Origin: Morchella semilibera
Lineage: Eukaryota > Ascomycota > Pezizomycetes > Pezizales > Morchellaceae
Assembly: GCA_009192285.1 (NCBI GenBank)
Contig: CM018605.1
Coordinates: forward strand, 892,530-956,529
Direction of reading: 5' to 3'
DNA length: 64,000 nucleotides
Part shown: positions 11,734-21,983 of the stretch, in pieces
Layout: every line of letters starts with the position of its first letter
Numbering within the stretch: the stretch's first letter is position 1
Position numbers and translations under genes: made by a program
The notes under the pieces: generated by a model
Database searches by the model: none
What the model was told of the DNA's origin: nothing
What the model saw: the letters and a program-made list of their open reading frames with translations, nothing else

Positions 11734-12529
11734 CAGAGACGGATGGTCAAACAGAGAAATTAAAAGCAGTGATGGAATAATACCTCCGAGGGTATGTGTC
11801 ATATCAACAAGATGACTGAGTTAAGTGGTTACCGATGGCAGAATTTGCAGCAAACAATCAAGTGTCAGCTTGCACTAAGGCTACTCCATTCTTTCCAAAC
11901 TATGGCTACCACCCCCGATGTACTACTATGGACCTACGGAGACTGGAGAAGACTCCACCGAGCCTCGATGTACACGACATTGCAGACAAAATGAAGGAGC
12001 TACACGACTACCTACAAACTCAACTTGGGACCGCTCAAGACCAACGGGAGAAGTCAGTTAACGCAAAATGTATCCCCGCCCCACGTTACTAAGTTGGTGA
12101 TATGGTGTTCGTATTGGCAAAGAATATTCGTACTTCGCAGAACTCCAGGAAGCTCGACTGGAAAAGACTGGGACCCTTCCCCATTCAAGAAATTGTTTTG
12201 CCCTATACTTATCGATTAAACCTCCCCCATTCAAGGAAGATGCATCCCGTCTTCCATGTTTCCTTGCTGCCAGTGGATCTTGCTGACGTCGATCCTGTAC
12301 TCAAGCATATACAATTACCACTCCCGCCTATTACCGTTGATCAAAAGGAGGAATGTGAGGTTGAAGAAGTTCTGGATTCGAGGCATTATGGGAAGCAGGG
12401 ACTCCAGTATTATGTGAAATGGACGGGGTATGCTGACCCCCAGTGGGAACCTGCCAAATACCACCAACAGACTGCCGGTGTCGATGATTTTTATGTACGC
12501 TATCTTGCTAAACCAGGACCAGGGGAAGC
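11734..12529 (+). pseudogene. pol: Gy2 Pol part 3: integrase C-terminus and chromodomain
   Basis: Starts at the integrase Glu region (TDGQTERLNA homolog), then WLPMAEFAANNQ-type sequence, an RLGPFP..YRL integrase C-terminal (GPY/F) module and a chromodomain, EVEEVLDSRHYGKQGLQYYV followed by KWTGYADPQWEPA, at about 12355-12460. Chromodomains on this clade of integrases are known to read histone marks. Several frame changes are present. The last codons, separated by solo LTR-G, resume at 13045. Confidence 0.87.
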
Positions 12530-12534
12530 CAAGG

Positions 12535-13039
12535 TATCATAGCGTGGAGCGTACTTAGTGATGTTGCGGGAAGAAGGATTAGTCAGGAGTTTTCTATGAT
12601 GTTTTATGAGTTTCTGTTGCAGGGATTCTATGAGTCAACGTTGCGCATGTATTTCTAATAGGAGGATTTCCTTGGAGTTCTATGGGTTTCTATAGTATAA
12701 GTCAGCGAAGGGATTTTGAGGCGATATATAGGGAGCTCTCTCCCTCACTTGTAGGGTTTCTCTTTCTTTCCTTTCTTCTTCATGCAACCTTCCTGTCCTT
12801 GAGCTAATACAAAGCTTCAGGATCTCCAGCTATTATTGAGTCCTCCCGCTCCTATTCTCTAGAAGGCAGGAGGAAACCTATAGTCCTCGCCTCATACCCC
12901 GTCCCGTCTCCCTCTGTTCCTCACCCTGTACCCCCCGCCCTTTACCTTTCTTAATCTGATACGCGTCCACCTTACCTCGTCTCACCTCGGTTGTGTATCT
13001 TGGCACCTCTCATCCTTGTCCTCGCTTCGCTCCGTGATA
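12535..13039 (+). repeat. Solo LTR-G with 5-bp TSD CAAGG
   Basis: 505 bp starting TATCATAGCG and ending TCCGTGATA. CAAGG at 12530-12534 and 13040-13044 is the target duplication. Removing it joins Gy2 pol (GEAK) to the conserved C-terminal codons RSSRL..GGATF. TATA-like GATATATAGGG at about 12722 with pyrimidine-rich downstream DNA fits an LTR. The termini look like TGTCA..TGACA changed by transitions. Confidence 0.8.
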
Positions 13040-13078
13040 CAAGGCTCCCAGGAGTTCGCGCTTGGAGGGAGGGGCTAC

Positions 13079-13479
13079 TTTCATGCACACGCTAGGTTCA
13101 AAGGTTTGGAACGATTGGCAGAGTTGGAATTACTGTAAGCTAGGAGCCGGAGATAAGTCAGAATAGGTTCTATGGGTTTTTGTTATGCAAAAGTGTGAAT
13201 CATGCTTGGGGTTACGTGAGGGTATGAGTCAGGTTTGGCTCTGGAATGGCGGGTATATAAGGGAGGCAATGATGCCTACTCCTGTACTTTCTTTCTTTTC
13301 GTTTTCTCTTCACGCAATATCTTCTGTATCTAGATAGCAATCTATTATAGTCTCTATTATACACTAGTGATTATCGCTGCCTCCTTATTCTCTATCATAT
13401 ACCTCCCTCTCTTGTAGATATCGCTGTTACTATTACGCAACCTGCGGAAAGAAGCTACACCCCTGACGCCCCCTTGAGA
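13079..13479 (+). repeat. 3' LTR of Gy2 (LTR-B family)
   Basis: 401 bp, TTTCATGCACACGC to CCCCCTTGAGA, aligning along its length with both LTRs of element B (reverse orientation there). It contains TGAGTCA-type sites, GGGTATATAAGG (about 13251) and a pyrimidine-rich leader. Boundaries are inferred from the element-B duplication. Confidence 0.85.
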
Positions 13480-13480
13480 C

Positions 13481-13624
13481 CTACGCCAGGTGCTACCCTG
13501 ACAATCACCCTGCACTCGGCTCCCTACTAGGAATCGCTCTGCGTCAGGCGTTATCCCGTGAATTATTCTGCGCCAGGTGCCATCCTCTAAATTATTCTGC
13601 AACAGGCGCCCTCTTCTTTTTCTC
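13481..13624 (+). repeat. 29-bp tandem repeat, about five units
   Basis: Units start at 13481, 13510, 13539, 13568 and 13597 with the diverged consensus CTGCGYCAGGYGYYATCC followed by an 11-bp variable AT-richer end. A related unit may lie in the LTR end at 13442-13470. No coding role seen. Confidence 0.65.
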
Positions 13625-13929
13625 TAGGAGATTTCTCGTATTCCATATGGCACCTGACATTCCAGGAGTTTTGGCGATAGCTTCTTTCACTATTACGAGT
13701 CCCTACGAAGTGATAGGTAGCCTATATATCCAACTAAATTTATTCCATGTCTGCAAATCTATTCTAGTATTCACAAGCCAGTTTCCTCTGTCTATCTCAA
13801 ATAAATCTGCTATCCCAAAAATAAACCGTATATTCACTACCAAAATTTACTTACTACTCATTCTAGAGGCTTTGAGAAGACCATGAGAGCTTTCAAGAAT
13901 CCCTAGCACCTTGGCCTCCAAGAGTTCGA

Positions 13930-15450
13930 TCATGCATACCTGGTGCACCCGTCCTCTATTATTCCATAGCTGAAATAAAGCCTCCAGGCGTCCTGATAGT
14001 CTTCCCCCGAACGCTCCCCATTAATCTCAAGTCTCCACTGTTACCTATGTCCAATCCCTCCTCAGTGATCCTTTGCTAAATGCTGTATTACCCGTGCAGC
14101 GCAGGTTATGAATTTCGTACGCATCTGATCTTTGAAAAATTAGAACTGGAACCTGGAGGCAGGTAAATCGTTCAACTCGAAGTTTGCCAAGGTTTTTAAG
14201 ACTTCCGCCAAAGCTCTCTGAACACCCCGCATCCTCCGTATATTCTCTTATAATGCGATAAAATTTTATTCTACTCATCTTGAGTTCATCTACAATATCG
14301 CATAGGCTTTCTATTTCTAGCCCGATAGAGCGGTTGCAAAGCCTTTTTTAAAGGTAACTCGGAGTCAGTTATAGGCTGTTCATTCAATGCTATTTTACAG
14401 TCTTCTACATCAGCAAGACTTCATTTGTCTCCTGATGTCTCCTGAGCCTTAGGAGACTTAAAAGATCTCTAGGAGTCTTAGGAGACTCTCAGGAGACTTG
14501 GGAGACTGTTGGGAGACTGCAGTCATAAGTTGAGTTTGCTGATGTATCTTAAAAATATCAAGTAATTTCCACAAGTTTTCATGATGCTCCCATGGGCTCT
14601 CGTTGTGGTTTTTAGAAGTTCTGTCAGCTTTCATGATATCCTTGAGGTTCAGTATCCGTATTTCTAGTGCCAATTGGCTTCCACCGTAATCAAAAATTTG
14701 AGTCGCCATATCAACTTTGTTTGAAGCGGCGTATGCTTCTTTGATTCAGTGTAAGTGGGCCAATTCGCTGATATCCGTAGAAAACATACGAATATTCCCG
14801 AATCGCTCCACATATTCTCATTATTGTGACAATTGATGCAATTTGATGAAATGGAAATGAGATTTCTCGCGGATCTCGTGGACCTCTTCTAAGGCACGGT
14901 CAATCCTCTGGGAGCCCTCCTGCCGGAAAGCCCGTGTTCGATTCTTTGCATTTTTTTTAGTTTGCTTGCAGGCTCAAAATTCTAAAAAGATATCCTCATA
15001 CCTATGGAAGTCCTTGAGATAACCCTTCAAACATTCAAGTGTACTCTTGGTATGATTCCTGTATTGAGCCATTTGTTGAAAGTCAATCAGTGCCCGAACG
15101 CATTTCAGAGCCTTACCGAAGTCACCTCTAACAGAGCTTCCTGGATTTCTCAGAGCTACTGCCAAAACTTCCAGAACTATACGCTCTAGGTTTCGCATCT
15201 CTTTCCCCTACCATTGTATGGTTGCCCTATAAGGCTTGTTCGGTATTGCAAGCCGAGGATAAGGCCCAATCTTTGACCATGCTACATCGAACGCTTCGAG
15301 ACACCCGTGTTTCTTAAGAAATCCTTGAAACCATTCCAACATATACTTTAACATTCCGAGGTAGATGTTGTGTAATAGATCCGGTTTGTTCAAGTCGTAC
15401 ACTTTCAATCTCGGCATATCCCATAAAGCATTGAAGAGAGTCTGCAAAGA
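13930..15450 (-). pseudogene. TNP2-like (CACTA/Plavaka-type) transposase relic
   Basis: Read right to left, one recognisable protein is interrupted by many stops: LWDMPRLKVYDLNKPDLLHN, YLGMLKYMLEWFQGFLKKHG, a segment around LEVLAVALRNPGSS, MAQYRNHTKSTLE..YLKDFH and QIFDYGGSQLALEIR. The pattern DLLHNIYLGMLKYM resembles the TNP2-like transposases of fungal CACTA/Plavaka elements; that family assignment is from memory and tentative. A 137-bp MITE splits it at 14408-14544 and another lies at its upstream edge. No terminal repeats were identified. Bases 13625-13929 hold nothing I recognise. Confidence 0.55.
14408..14544 (+). mobile_element. 137-bp MITE family, copy 2
   Basis: Same length and ends as copy 1 (CATCAGCAAGACTT..TTTGCTGATG), with a TA duplication at 14406-14407 and 14545-14546. 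It interrupts the TNP2-like relic. Confidence 0.88.
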
Positions 15451-15478
15451 CTTCGATACAAGAAATCTGTCCCGACAT

Positions 15479-15595
15479 CATAAGCAAACTCAACTTGTGA
15501 CTGGAGTCTCCCAACAGTCTCTTGGGTCTCCTGAATATTTTTTGAGTCTCCTGAGGCTCAGGAGACATCAGAAGACAAATGAAGTCTTACTAATG
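15479..15595 (-). mobile_element. 137-bp MITE family, copy 3, shortened
   Basis: Reverse-orientation copy (CATAAGCAAACTCAACTTG..GAAGTCTTACTAATG) about 20 bp shorter than the others, with mutated ends and no clear target duplication. Confidence 0.75.
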
Positions 15596-15939
15596 GCCTT
15601 AGCATCGATCCCGGCGGTTCAGTAAATGTAGCGCTTTTACAACAGATAGAGTTATGTTAAGTGAGAATTAGATGAGATGGGGTGAGGTTGTTGTCATAAG
15701 CCTGAGGTTCCATAAGGTTCGGTTACAGGAAGTACTGTTAATAGGAAGATGACGAGATGGTTAGGAGGAATATGAGGTATAGTAGTTGAATAATGAACTA
15801 AGGTTGAAAAACGAGTCAGGAACTACAGTGTATCATGAAATGAGGATTTGGTTCAAAAGATGTGATTTTTAGAAAAAAGACGAGATTTGTACCTTGGGAG
15901 TGCCTGTTGCATCTTGACGAAACATATTTTTTCCTGATG

Positions 15940-16325
15940 CCGATTAGCTCATATCCTAATTATAATGATTAATTGGGAGAAAGGCATAGATGAAGACGTA
16001 GAGAGTAGAGATGAAGGTGTATAGATGAAGGTGTAGAGGTGAAGGTGTAAAGAGGTGAAAGTGTAGAGGGCGCAGATATATCCATCCACAACCCTAACCC
16101 TATCCTGCTGAGAGTTTTTGATAATCTGATTTTATTCGCGCATGTTATTCTCCAGAAAGAGCCTGATCGAGCTTTATTCAGCCCTAATTAGGCACCAATT
16201 ATCAAGATTATTGCCTAAACAGGACGAAATACGGCATATCCTATAGAAAAAGCATATATCAAGCTCGTATCAGCTCTAGGTTTACAAGACAGGCTGATAT
16301 TTTTATACGGACTGGCGGTAATGTA
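15940..16325 (-). repeat. Relic related to the TIR element at 31604-32481
   Basis: Contains a GGTGTAGA/GATGAAGGTG minisatellite (about 15987-16072), the telomere-like AACCCTAACCC and an end TTTTTATACGGACTGGCGGTAA that resembles the terminal repeat at 32459-32481. The same three landmarks occur in reverse orientation at 31604-31925. The other end is not visible. The remaining bases 15596-15939 and 16326-16533 show no gene. Confidence 0.5.
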
Positions 16326-16533
16326 TCTTGAGTTGGTGTATTTGCGTGTATTTAGGCGTTGTTGTCAGGATGTGTATTACTTTCCAGTACCCTGGGTACA
16401 TAATGCTATTGAATTTGGAAATAAAGTCTAAAACTAGAAGTATATAAACGGGTTCGTAGAATAATTACAAATTATTCGAGGAAGACAATTCAACACCGAA
16501 ACTCAAACTCCATTGGACCTTGCCTACATGTAT

Positions 16534-19500
16534 TTATCGATCCCCTCGACCAAGCAGTTTTTCTCTATCTCCAACTCTACGTCCTTCATCAACTCCGTGT
16601 GCCTCTTCGTCATCATAGTCTCTAGCATTGTTGTAACCTTTTTCATCACTGTCGCTAAAAAGTTCCTCATCATCATCCGATGCCCCAAAGGCATCGTAAA
16701 GATCTCTTGCCTTGCGCCTACCACCAACCATGGCACCACGACTTTGTTCTCCAGAGCCGGTGCCTTCAAGCTCGTCTTCATCATTCAGAACTGCGAACTC
16801 ATAGTCCATCCCGTCTTTACTAGTCCTTCGCTTCTTACGTTGGATAAAGAGATAAGATGCAACAACTCCAACAAACACAACAATGACTGCGAGCGCACCA
16901 TATATCCAGACTTGAGTTTTGGCGGACATACCGAATGTTGGAAGAAATGATGGCAAATAGCTTGTGTTTTGTTTATCTGCGCCGTCGTCGACAGCTCCGC
17001 CTTCAGGTGGTGCTGTTGCCGCCGCTGTTGTTGCCGCTGCATGGGATCCTGTCAAGTGTGTCAGTTTAATTGGTTGGAAAGAGGTGCAAACGATAGACAG
17101 ACCCGTTACAGTGAAGGTTGGAATGTCTCCATTGCCGGGCTTTTCATTAACAGGGCGGGTGACATGGTCAGCTGGGTTTCCAGTGGGCATAAAAGGATTT
17201 GCCGACGTGCTGGTTGGTAGATTGGTTGTCTTTATTTCAGGTGTGAGAGTGGAAATAGGACTAGAGGCCACATCATTGTCTTCAGGTTGGTTCACACCGG
17301 GCAGTGGCAACAACTTTGCCTTGTCTGCATCAATCGCCTCTCCCCATAGGGTTATTCTCCAATCAACCAGAGTTCCGGTAATTTCGTTTTCCACGCCATC
17401 CCTGATAACGACAGTCCAGGTTCCAACGCCATCCTCACCCCTAGTCGATCGATAAATCAGCTATATATTCTACCTGGGAGAGCCTAGCCCAATAATGTGG
17501 AGAAAACAGATGCATAAATATATAAAGTTAGAATTAGGATTCGTACATACCAGTGCTTGACACTCATAAAGGTCCAATCCTTGTAACCTTCTTTACTCTT
17601 ATCAAACTTTCTCTGAGTAGCAATGTGACTAACAAGTCCACTTGGAGAAATTAAATCAACGCTCATTTCCCCCCTTCTTCCATGCTTAGTATTCATCGTA
17701 ACTGTCACATGTTCGATCCTTTCAAGATTGGCCCTCTTCAGATCGTCTGCCGTTATTTCAATCTCAGTTTGCAAGCCCTTTTGACCCTCAGGAATAGGAT
17801 GATTAACGACCAACACTGGCGATTTGAACCAGGCCTGCGGTTTTACTGATTTGAAAGTCTTTGCAGCTTGAACAATAGCCCAAGCATCGAGCTTCCCATA
17901 CCCGTATTTATGGTTGAAGTGTTTACCAATGACAGTTTTTTCCCAATCAGGATCTTCTGTATTAACCGGGACAGCGGTATCTAGGACAAGATACTGGAGG
18001 TCTCGCCACGAAAGGTCGGGGCGTACAGACAATACCAATGCAAATATTCCAGCGGCCAGGGGAGCCGCTGCAGATGTGCCCCCATGATTTGCATAGCATG
18101 CGTTAACTCCAACGTCGGTAGTATGCTATTAACGGTATTAGCCTTTGGGGTTTGGCTGGCTATTGCACAGCGTACTTACAATTGCGTCACCACTTCCGCT
18201 ACTGTAAGTAACAACCATCTGTGCTGAACACAGCTCGGAGTAATATGGGTGCTTGCCGGTTCGATCAATGGCCCCAGTTGTTATGCTGTAGATACTATTC
18301 GTGTAACCATCAAAGTTGCAATTGTCCTCGTTTGCTGCCCCGTTTCCGGACGCAAAAACGAAGATAGAACCTTTGCCCTGTCTCCCACTCTGAACCCCCT
18401 TTATCATTGCTCGTCTAATCAGTACTCCAGGGGCGTCCATCGCTTGTCCGTCGTCTGGGGGGCCCCAACTACATGAGTATATTTGATTGTCTTGGTAGGC
18501 ATAGTTCATAGCAACCGCTTCGTCCACATCGGATATCTGTTTTGAGAGTATACGAATTCCAGCCACCTTGGCGTCCCACGCGACACCAACACCACAGACA
18601 TTATTCTTCACTGCTGCAATTTCTCCAGCGCATCTTGTTCCATGACGGTCATCTGACAGGCGAGGTTTAGGTTCGGCCGTGTGATCATTAAAGTCATAGG
18701 AGCCAGGTGCAAACTGCGGATACGTTAAAAGTAATTCAAGGTTGTGGGTGGGGATGGTAATCTTACATAATTTGCTTTGAGATCTTCGCTATACATGTCC
18801 AACCCATCATCCACAATCGCTACGGTTGCGTTTAACCCAGTGATACCTGCATGAACTTAGCATCAGGACAAACATGTCGATTTAAGTACAACTAGAGACT
18901 TTGCGCAAATGAAGCCAGCTATATATTTCGATGATCTGATTGGCAGACTATGGGATCGGCATCAATCAGTTTACCGGAAAATAGAGCTGGCTCCATTTGC
19001 GCAAAGTATCTACTATCGTATTACCTTCCATCCACACTCCAGTGACATTAACGTCGTGACCATACTCACGAGGATTATGCTAAGCTCATGTCAGTATATA
19101 TCCTTGAATTTTTTCAAGCAAACGGGATGCGCCTACCAGATGCCACTGCTCGAGGAAGATGGGATCCTTAATGTCCAAAGCTTTTACAACCTCCTGGATA
19201 TTCAGGCCGTCAGAAAGAGAACTAGCTCCCGCTTCTCTGTTTTGGCGCGTTTCAAGGTTTGATCTGTGGCGCCGGGGAGGAATCGACGAGCGCTTTACAA
19301 GCGTCTTTAGTTGTTGTTTCTCTGCAAATAAAATGGTGTCTGATGCATCCCGCCTGGCGACAACCGTCCCCGAAGCTCTCTTTCCCAATCGCCGAAGCCT
19401 TTCAAGATATACTGAAACAACATCGTCTTTTCCGCGTGGCGCAGAAAAGAGGTGATGATCATCAAGCTCCCCAATTAAACCCTCATGCTCCAGCCCAATC

Positions 19501-19661
19501 TGTTCGGCAATGTCATTTGGTGATGTATTTGGTGTTAGATGCAGCGCGTAATAGTCGCGGGAGTCATAATCCCGAGGCTTTAGGTGAAGTCTTTTAGCTG
19601 CCCCAAGTCCAAAACTTGTGAACAGAACGGCAAGTCCGATGTAGGAAGCACCAAAGTACAT
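16534..19661 (-). CDS. KEX2: Kexin-type proprotein convertase (KEX2 homolog), six exons
   Basis: Late-Golgi Ca2+-dependent subtilisin-like endoprotease that cleaves secreted precursors after KR/RR. Exons (minus): 19661-19137, 19079-19025, 18846-18767, 18713-18180, 18125-17551 and 17440-16534. All introns are GT-AG and phases close to an 891-residue protein. Seen: signal peptide (residues 1-22), propeptide with LGKR near 92-95, catalytic Asp206 (AIVDDGLD), His244 (DDRHGTRCAGE), oxyanion Asn344 (FASGNGA) and Ser416 (HGGTSAAAP). A P-domain follows (W..TLWGE), then a Ser/Thr/Pro/Ala-rich stalk, one membrane helix at about 768-789 and an acidic cytosolic tail. The tail has a YEF motif (about Tyr803) like the Kex2 Golgi-retrieval signal. 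It is the only intact host gene seen here. Intron 2 carries a MITE. Confidence 0.96.
18895..19010 (+). mobile_element. Stowaway-like MITE inside KEX2 intron 2
   Basis: 116 bp with about 26-bp terminal inverted repeats (GAGACTTTGCGCAAATGAAG at the left; GATACTTTGCGCAAATGGAG as the reverse complement of the right), flanked by TA at 18893-18894 and 19011-19012. Intron 2 is 178 bp; without the insert and one TA it would be 60 bp, like the other short introns. TA duplication suggests a Tc1/mariner-type source. Confidence 0.85.
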
Positions 19662-20724
19662 CGCAATCTTAGCGGCCGTTGTGGCCGGGAGCGGTTCTTG
19701 ACGAAATCAAAGGATATTTAGTTTGAGTACGCGTGGGCCCACAGAGGTAAGATGGGAAACAAAGTACTGTGGTAGGCTCCCGCAACGGCCGAGTTTGGCC
19801 GAACGTAAGGTAAGCGATGAAGGTGATAACCGAGTCCAGAAAGGGGCTGGATAATAACCACTTAATACGATGAGTATGTGGGTTGATATTGATTTTACCC
19901 CAAACGTTTCCAAACGTACAGGTACTTTTTGGGTCTGATCTTTTGGAGACTGGAAGGGGTGAGGCAGCTAGATCTTTGTTTGGTTGAGACTACCACCATA
20001 CCAAATCCTACAAAGAACCCGTGGCAAGACCACTATCTAACATTAGGTGGGGCGCAGCACTTTTGTGGCTGTGTGATTAGCACATGGGTCCCTTACCCGC
20101 AGCATCATGTACTGTCACTCACTTGGTAGTGACTGGGCAGCGGAATATGGGGTAAGTGAGTAGAACGCGGCGGTAGTACCGGGTGTACTCGGGTGTGTAC
20201 CAAAGTGATCAGAACTCTACGACAATCGGTTGAGATTGTGTGAGTACGACCAGTGTCAATGACAGCGACCCCCGGAAGCATTACGGCCGGTCCTCCCACC
20301 AACCCTATCAATGACCCTGGACCGTCATAAAATCAGTATGAGAGCTAGTCTTAAGGGTCAGTAGACTAGATTAGTAATCAAGTAAGAATTTGCGTTTGCT
20401 AAAAATATTTTCTATGGTGCGGCGCGTCTTAAAGGTGACATGCCGGAATTTCAGCTGGAACAATCTTGGCCACCCCTTCAGCCAATTGGAGCCTGATATT
20501 TATTCCTGCCGTATTATGGCTGAAAACTAAATCTTGGCTGCAGGTCTGTGATGTAGGGGTATAAATGGGTATAATACTGTTCCACTTCACAAGGTCTTGG
20601 CGCTTTCTACAGACAAAAACAGGCAAATCCAATCTCTAATAACTTTTTAACAAGGGAAAATATCAAAAATCTGTCTGATGAAAGTATTCATCATCAATAG
20701 ACCTATACTTCTATCAGACAGACT
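19662..20724. promoter_or_regulatory. KEX2 upstream region, no gene recognised
   Basis: About 1 kb upstream of the KEX2 start contains only short open frames without recognisable motifs and no obvious repeat shared with the rest of the window. The proximal part presumably includes the KEX2 promoter; I do not see a clear TATA box near the start. Confidence 0.4.
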
Positions 20725-21498
20725 CATCAGCAAACTCAACTTGTGATTGGAGTCTCCCAGCAATCTCCCGGGTCTCCTGAGAGTCTCCTGGGACTCCCGG
20801 ATATTTTTTGAGTCTTCTGATGTGACGGAGTAACCCGACGCAAAGAAGAAGATGACAATGATGACGCAGAAGAACCCGAGGAGCACAGTCTAGAGACGAG
20901 GAGACTGACAAAGACAAAGGCAACACCGGGCAGGCACAAGCACAGGCACCGGCAAAGGCAAAGGCAAGGGCAAGGGCACAAGGACATAGAGCAGGGAAAG
21001 CGAGGGCCAGATGGACCTCAACGAGAATGATGAGAGATGCTATAAGTTTCCCCTCGTCAGAGGATCAGATATTTGGTACGAGAGGCTATGGCTTGGAAAT
21101 AGGAGTAGATTCCTATGTACTAAGATGACAGGAAGACGAGACAGGGAGAAATGAAAGAAAGAACTAAGGAAAACATCTATCCCCGCTATTTAACACACCT
21201 CCTTCCTTAATCCGCTATGACTCACATTTTCGCTCATAGAACCTCATAGAAACCCGTCGCTACCACACCCCGTAATCCTCCCCACCATCTCCGCTATTCT
21301 ACATTACCAATGCATCACGCCATCGAACCTCCTAGAACCTAATGACGACAGCCTCCACCTCGCACTCCCCGCTCTCGCTTAACATTGCCCTAACAATCAC
21401 AACCGTACATCGCCTACCGAACTGTTGGGACAAATGCCAAGACGCCGGGACACCTGAGGCTCAGGAGACATCAGGAGACAAATGAAGTCTTGCTGATA
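20725..21498 (-). mobile_element. 137-bp MITE family, copy 4, split by LTR-A
   Basis: Left part 20725-20820 (CATCAGCAAACTCAACTTG to GAGTCTTCTGA) and right part 21453-21498 (CCTGAGGCTCAGGAGACATC to TTGCTGATA) together make one copy. The LTR sits between a TCTGA/CCTGA pair, a 5-bp duplication with one change. Confidence 0.85.
20821..21452 (-). repeat. Solo LTR-A inside a MITE
   Basis: 632 bp in reverse: starts TGTGACGGAGTAACCCGACG and ends GATGCCAAGACGCCGGGACA-like. Flanks TCTGA and CCTGA give the target duplication. Carries the family CT/AG-rich leader and low-complexity GGCAAAGGCAAGG run. Confidence 0.9.
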
Positions 21499-21864
21499 GA
21501 TTTTGAATATCATGTCTTGATAAAAAGTTATTAGCGACGTAATTTGCTGTCACTTTTAGGATTCGACGTACCATATACCAAATAACCCAAAAACTCAACC
21601 GAACAACTTGAATATGCCCGAACAGGTCGCAAAATGAGATTTCTTTTATGTATCAGTGCAGAAACATAATTAAAGAAACCATGAGGTATGGTGCAAATTT
21701 CTTGTTGCGCATCAATGGACTTTAATTATTGAAAAAAAAAAAACGAATTCTAACAAATACATCAAATGTTGAGCTACCAAGAAGATATGACATTGCTTGA
21801 ACTGGGTATATAAAACTAAAAATACCCTGTTTTGGAGTTATACTATATACTATTAATAGCTAAA
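21499..21864. other. AT-rich DNA, no gene
   Basis: Nothing recognisable apart from an A-run near 21733-21744. The last bases lead into the target duplication of LINE1. Confidence 0.5.
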
Positions 21865-21983
21865 GTGGAAGTTACTATGCCAGTCTCCTTCCCCGCTTCT
21901 CTTCGCTTTTGAAAATTCAACACCAAAAACTGCTAAGCAACCAGGTTACACAGGTAACAAAGTCTTTAACACTTAGGCTTCAA

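Larger units (their letters stand above)
7603..13479 (+). mobile_element. Gypsy chromovirus Gy2 (element-B family), 5'-truncated and riddled with insertions
   Basis: Homologous in order and motif to the full-length element at 53755-59606, including the chromodomain and a 401-bp LTR at 13079-13479. From left to right: protease end and RT start (7603-8460), a Mutator-like element (8461-10532), RT/RNase H (10533-11112), LTR-A (11113-11733) on a deletion, integrase and chromodomain (11734-12529), solo LTR-G (12535-13039), last pol codons and 3' LTR. The left edge near 7603 lies inside the protease and is diffuse. Confidence 0.85.

Noticed and set aside
16085-16105. CCCTAACCCT considered as an internal telomere scar
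   Set aside because: Fewer than two units, and the same motif occurs in the homologous TIR element at about 31822, so it belongs to that repeat.
16964-17455. Plus-strand open frame of 163 codons
   Set aside because: Antisense to KEX2 exon 6 and intron 5; its length follows from the KEX2 codon pattern.
19662-20724. Possible divergent gene upstream of KEX2
   Set aside because: Only short open frames without motifs or plausible introns.
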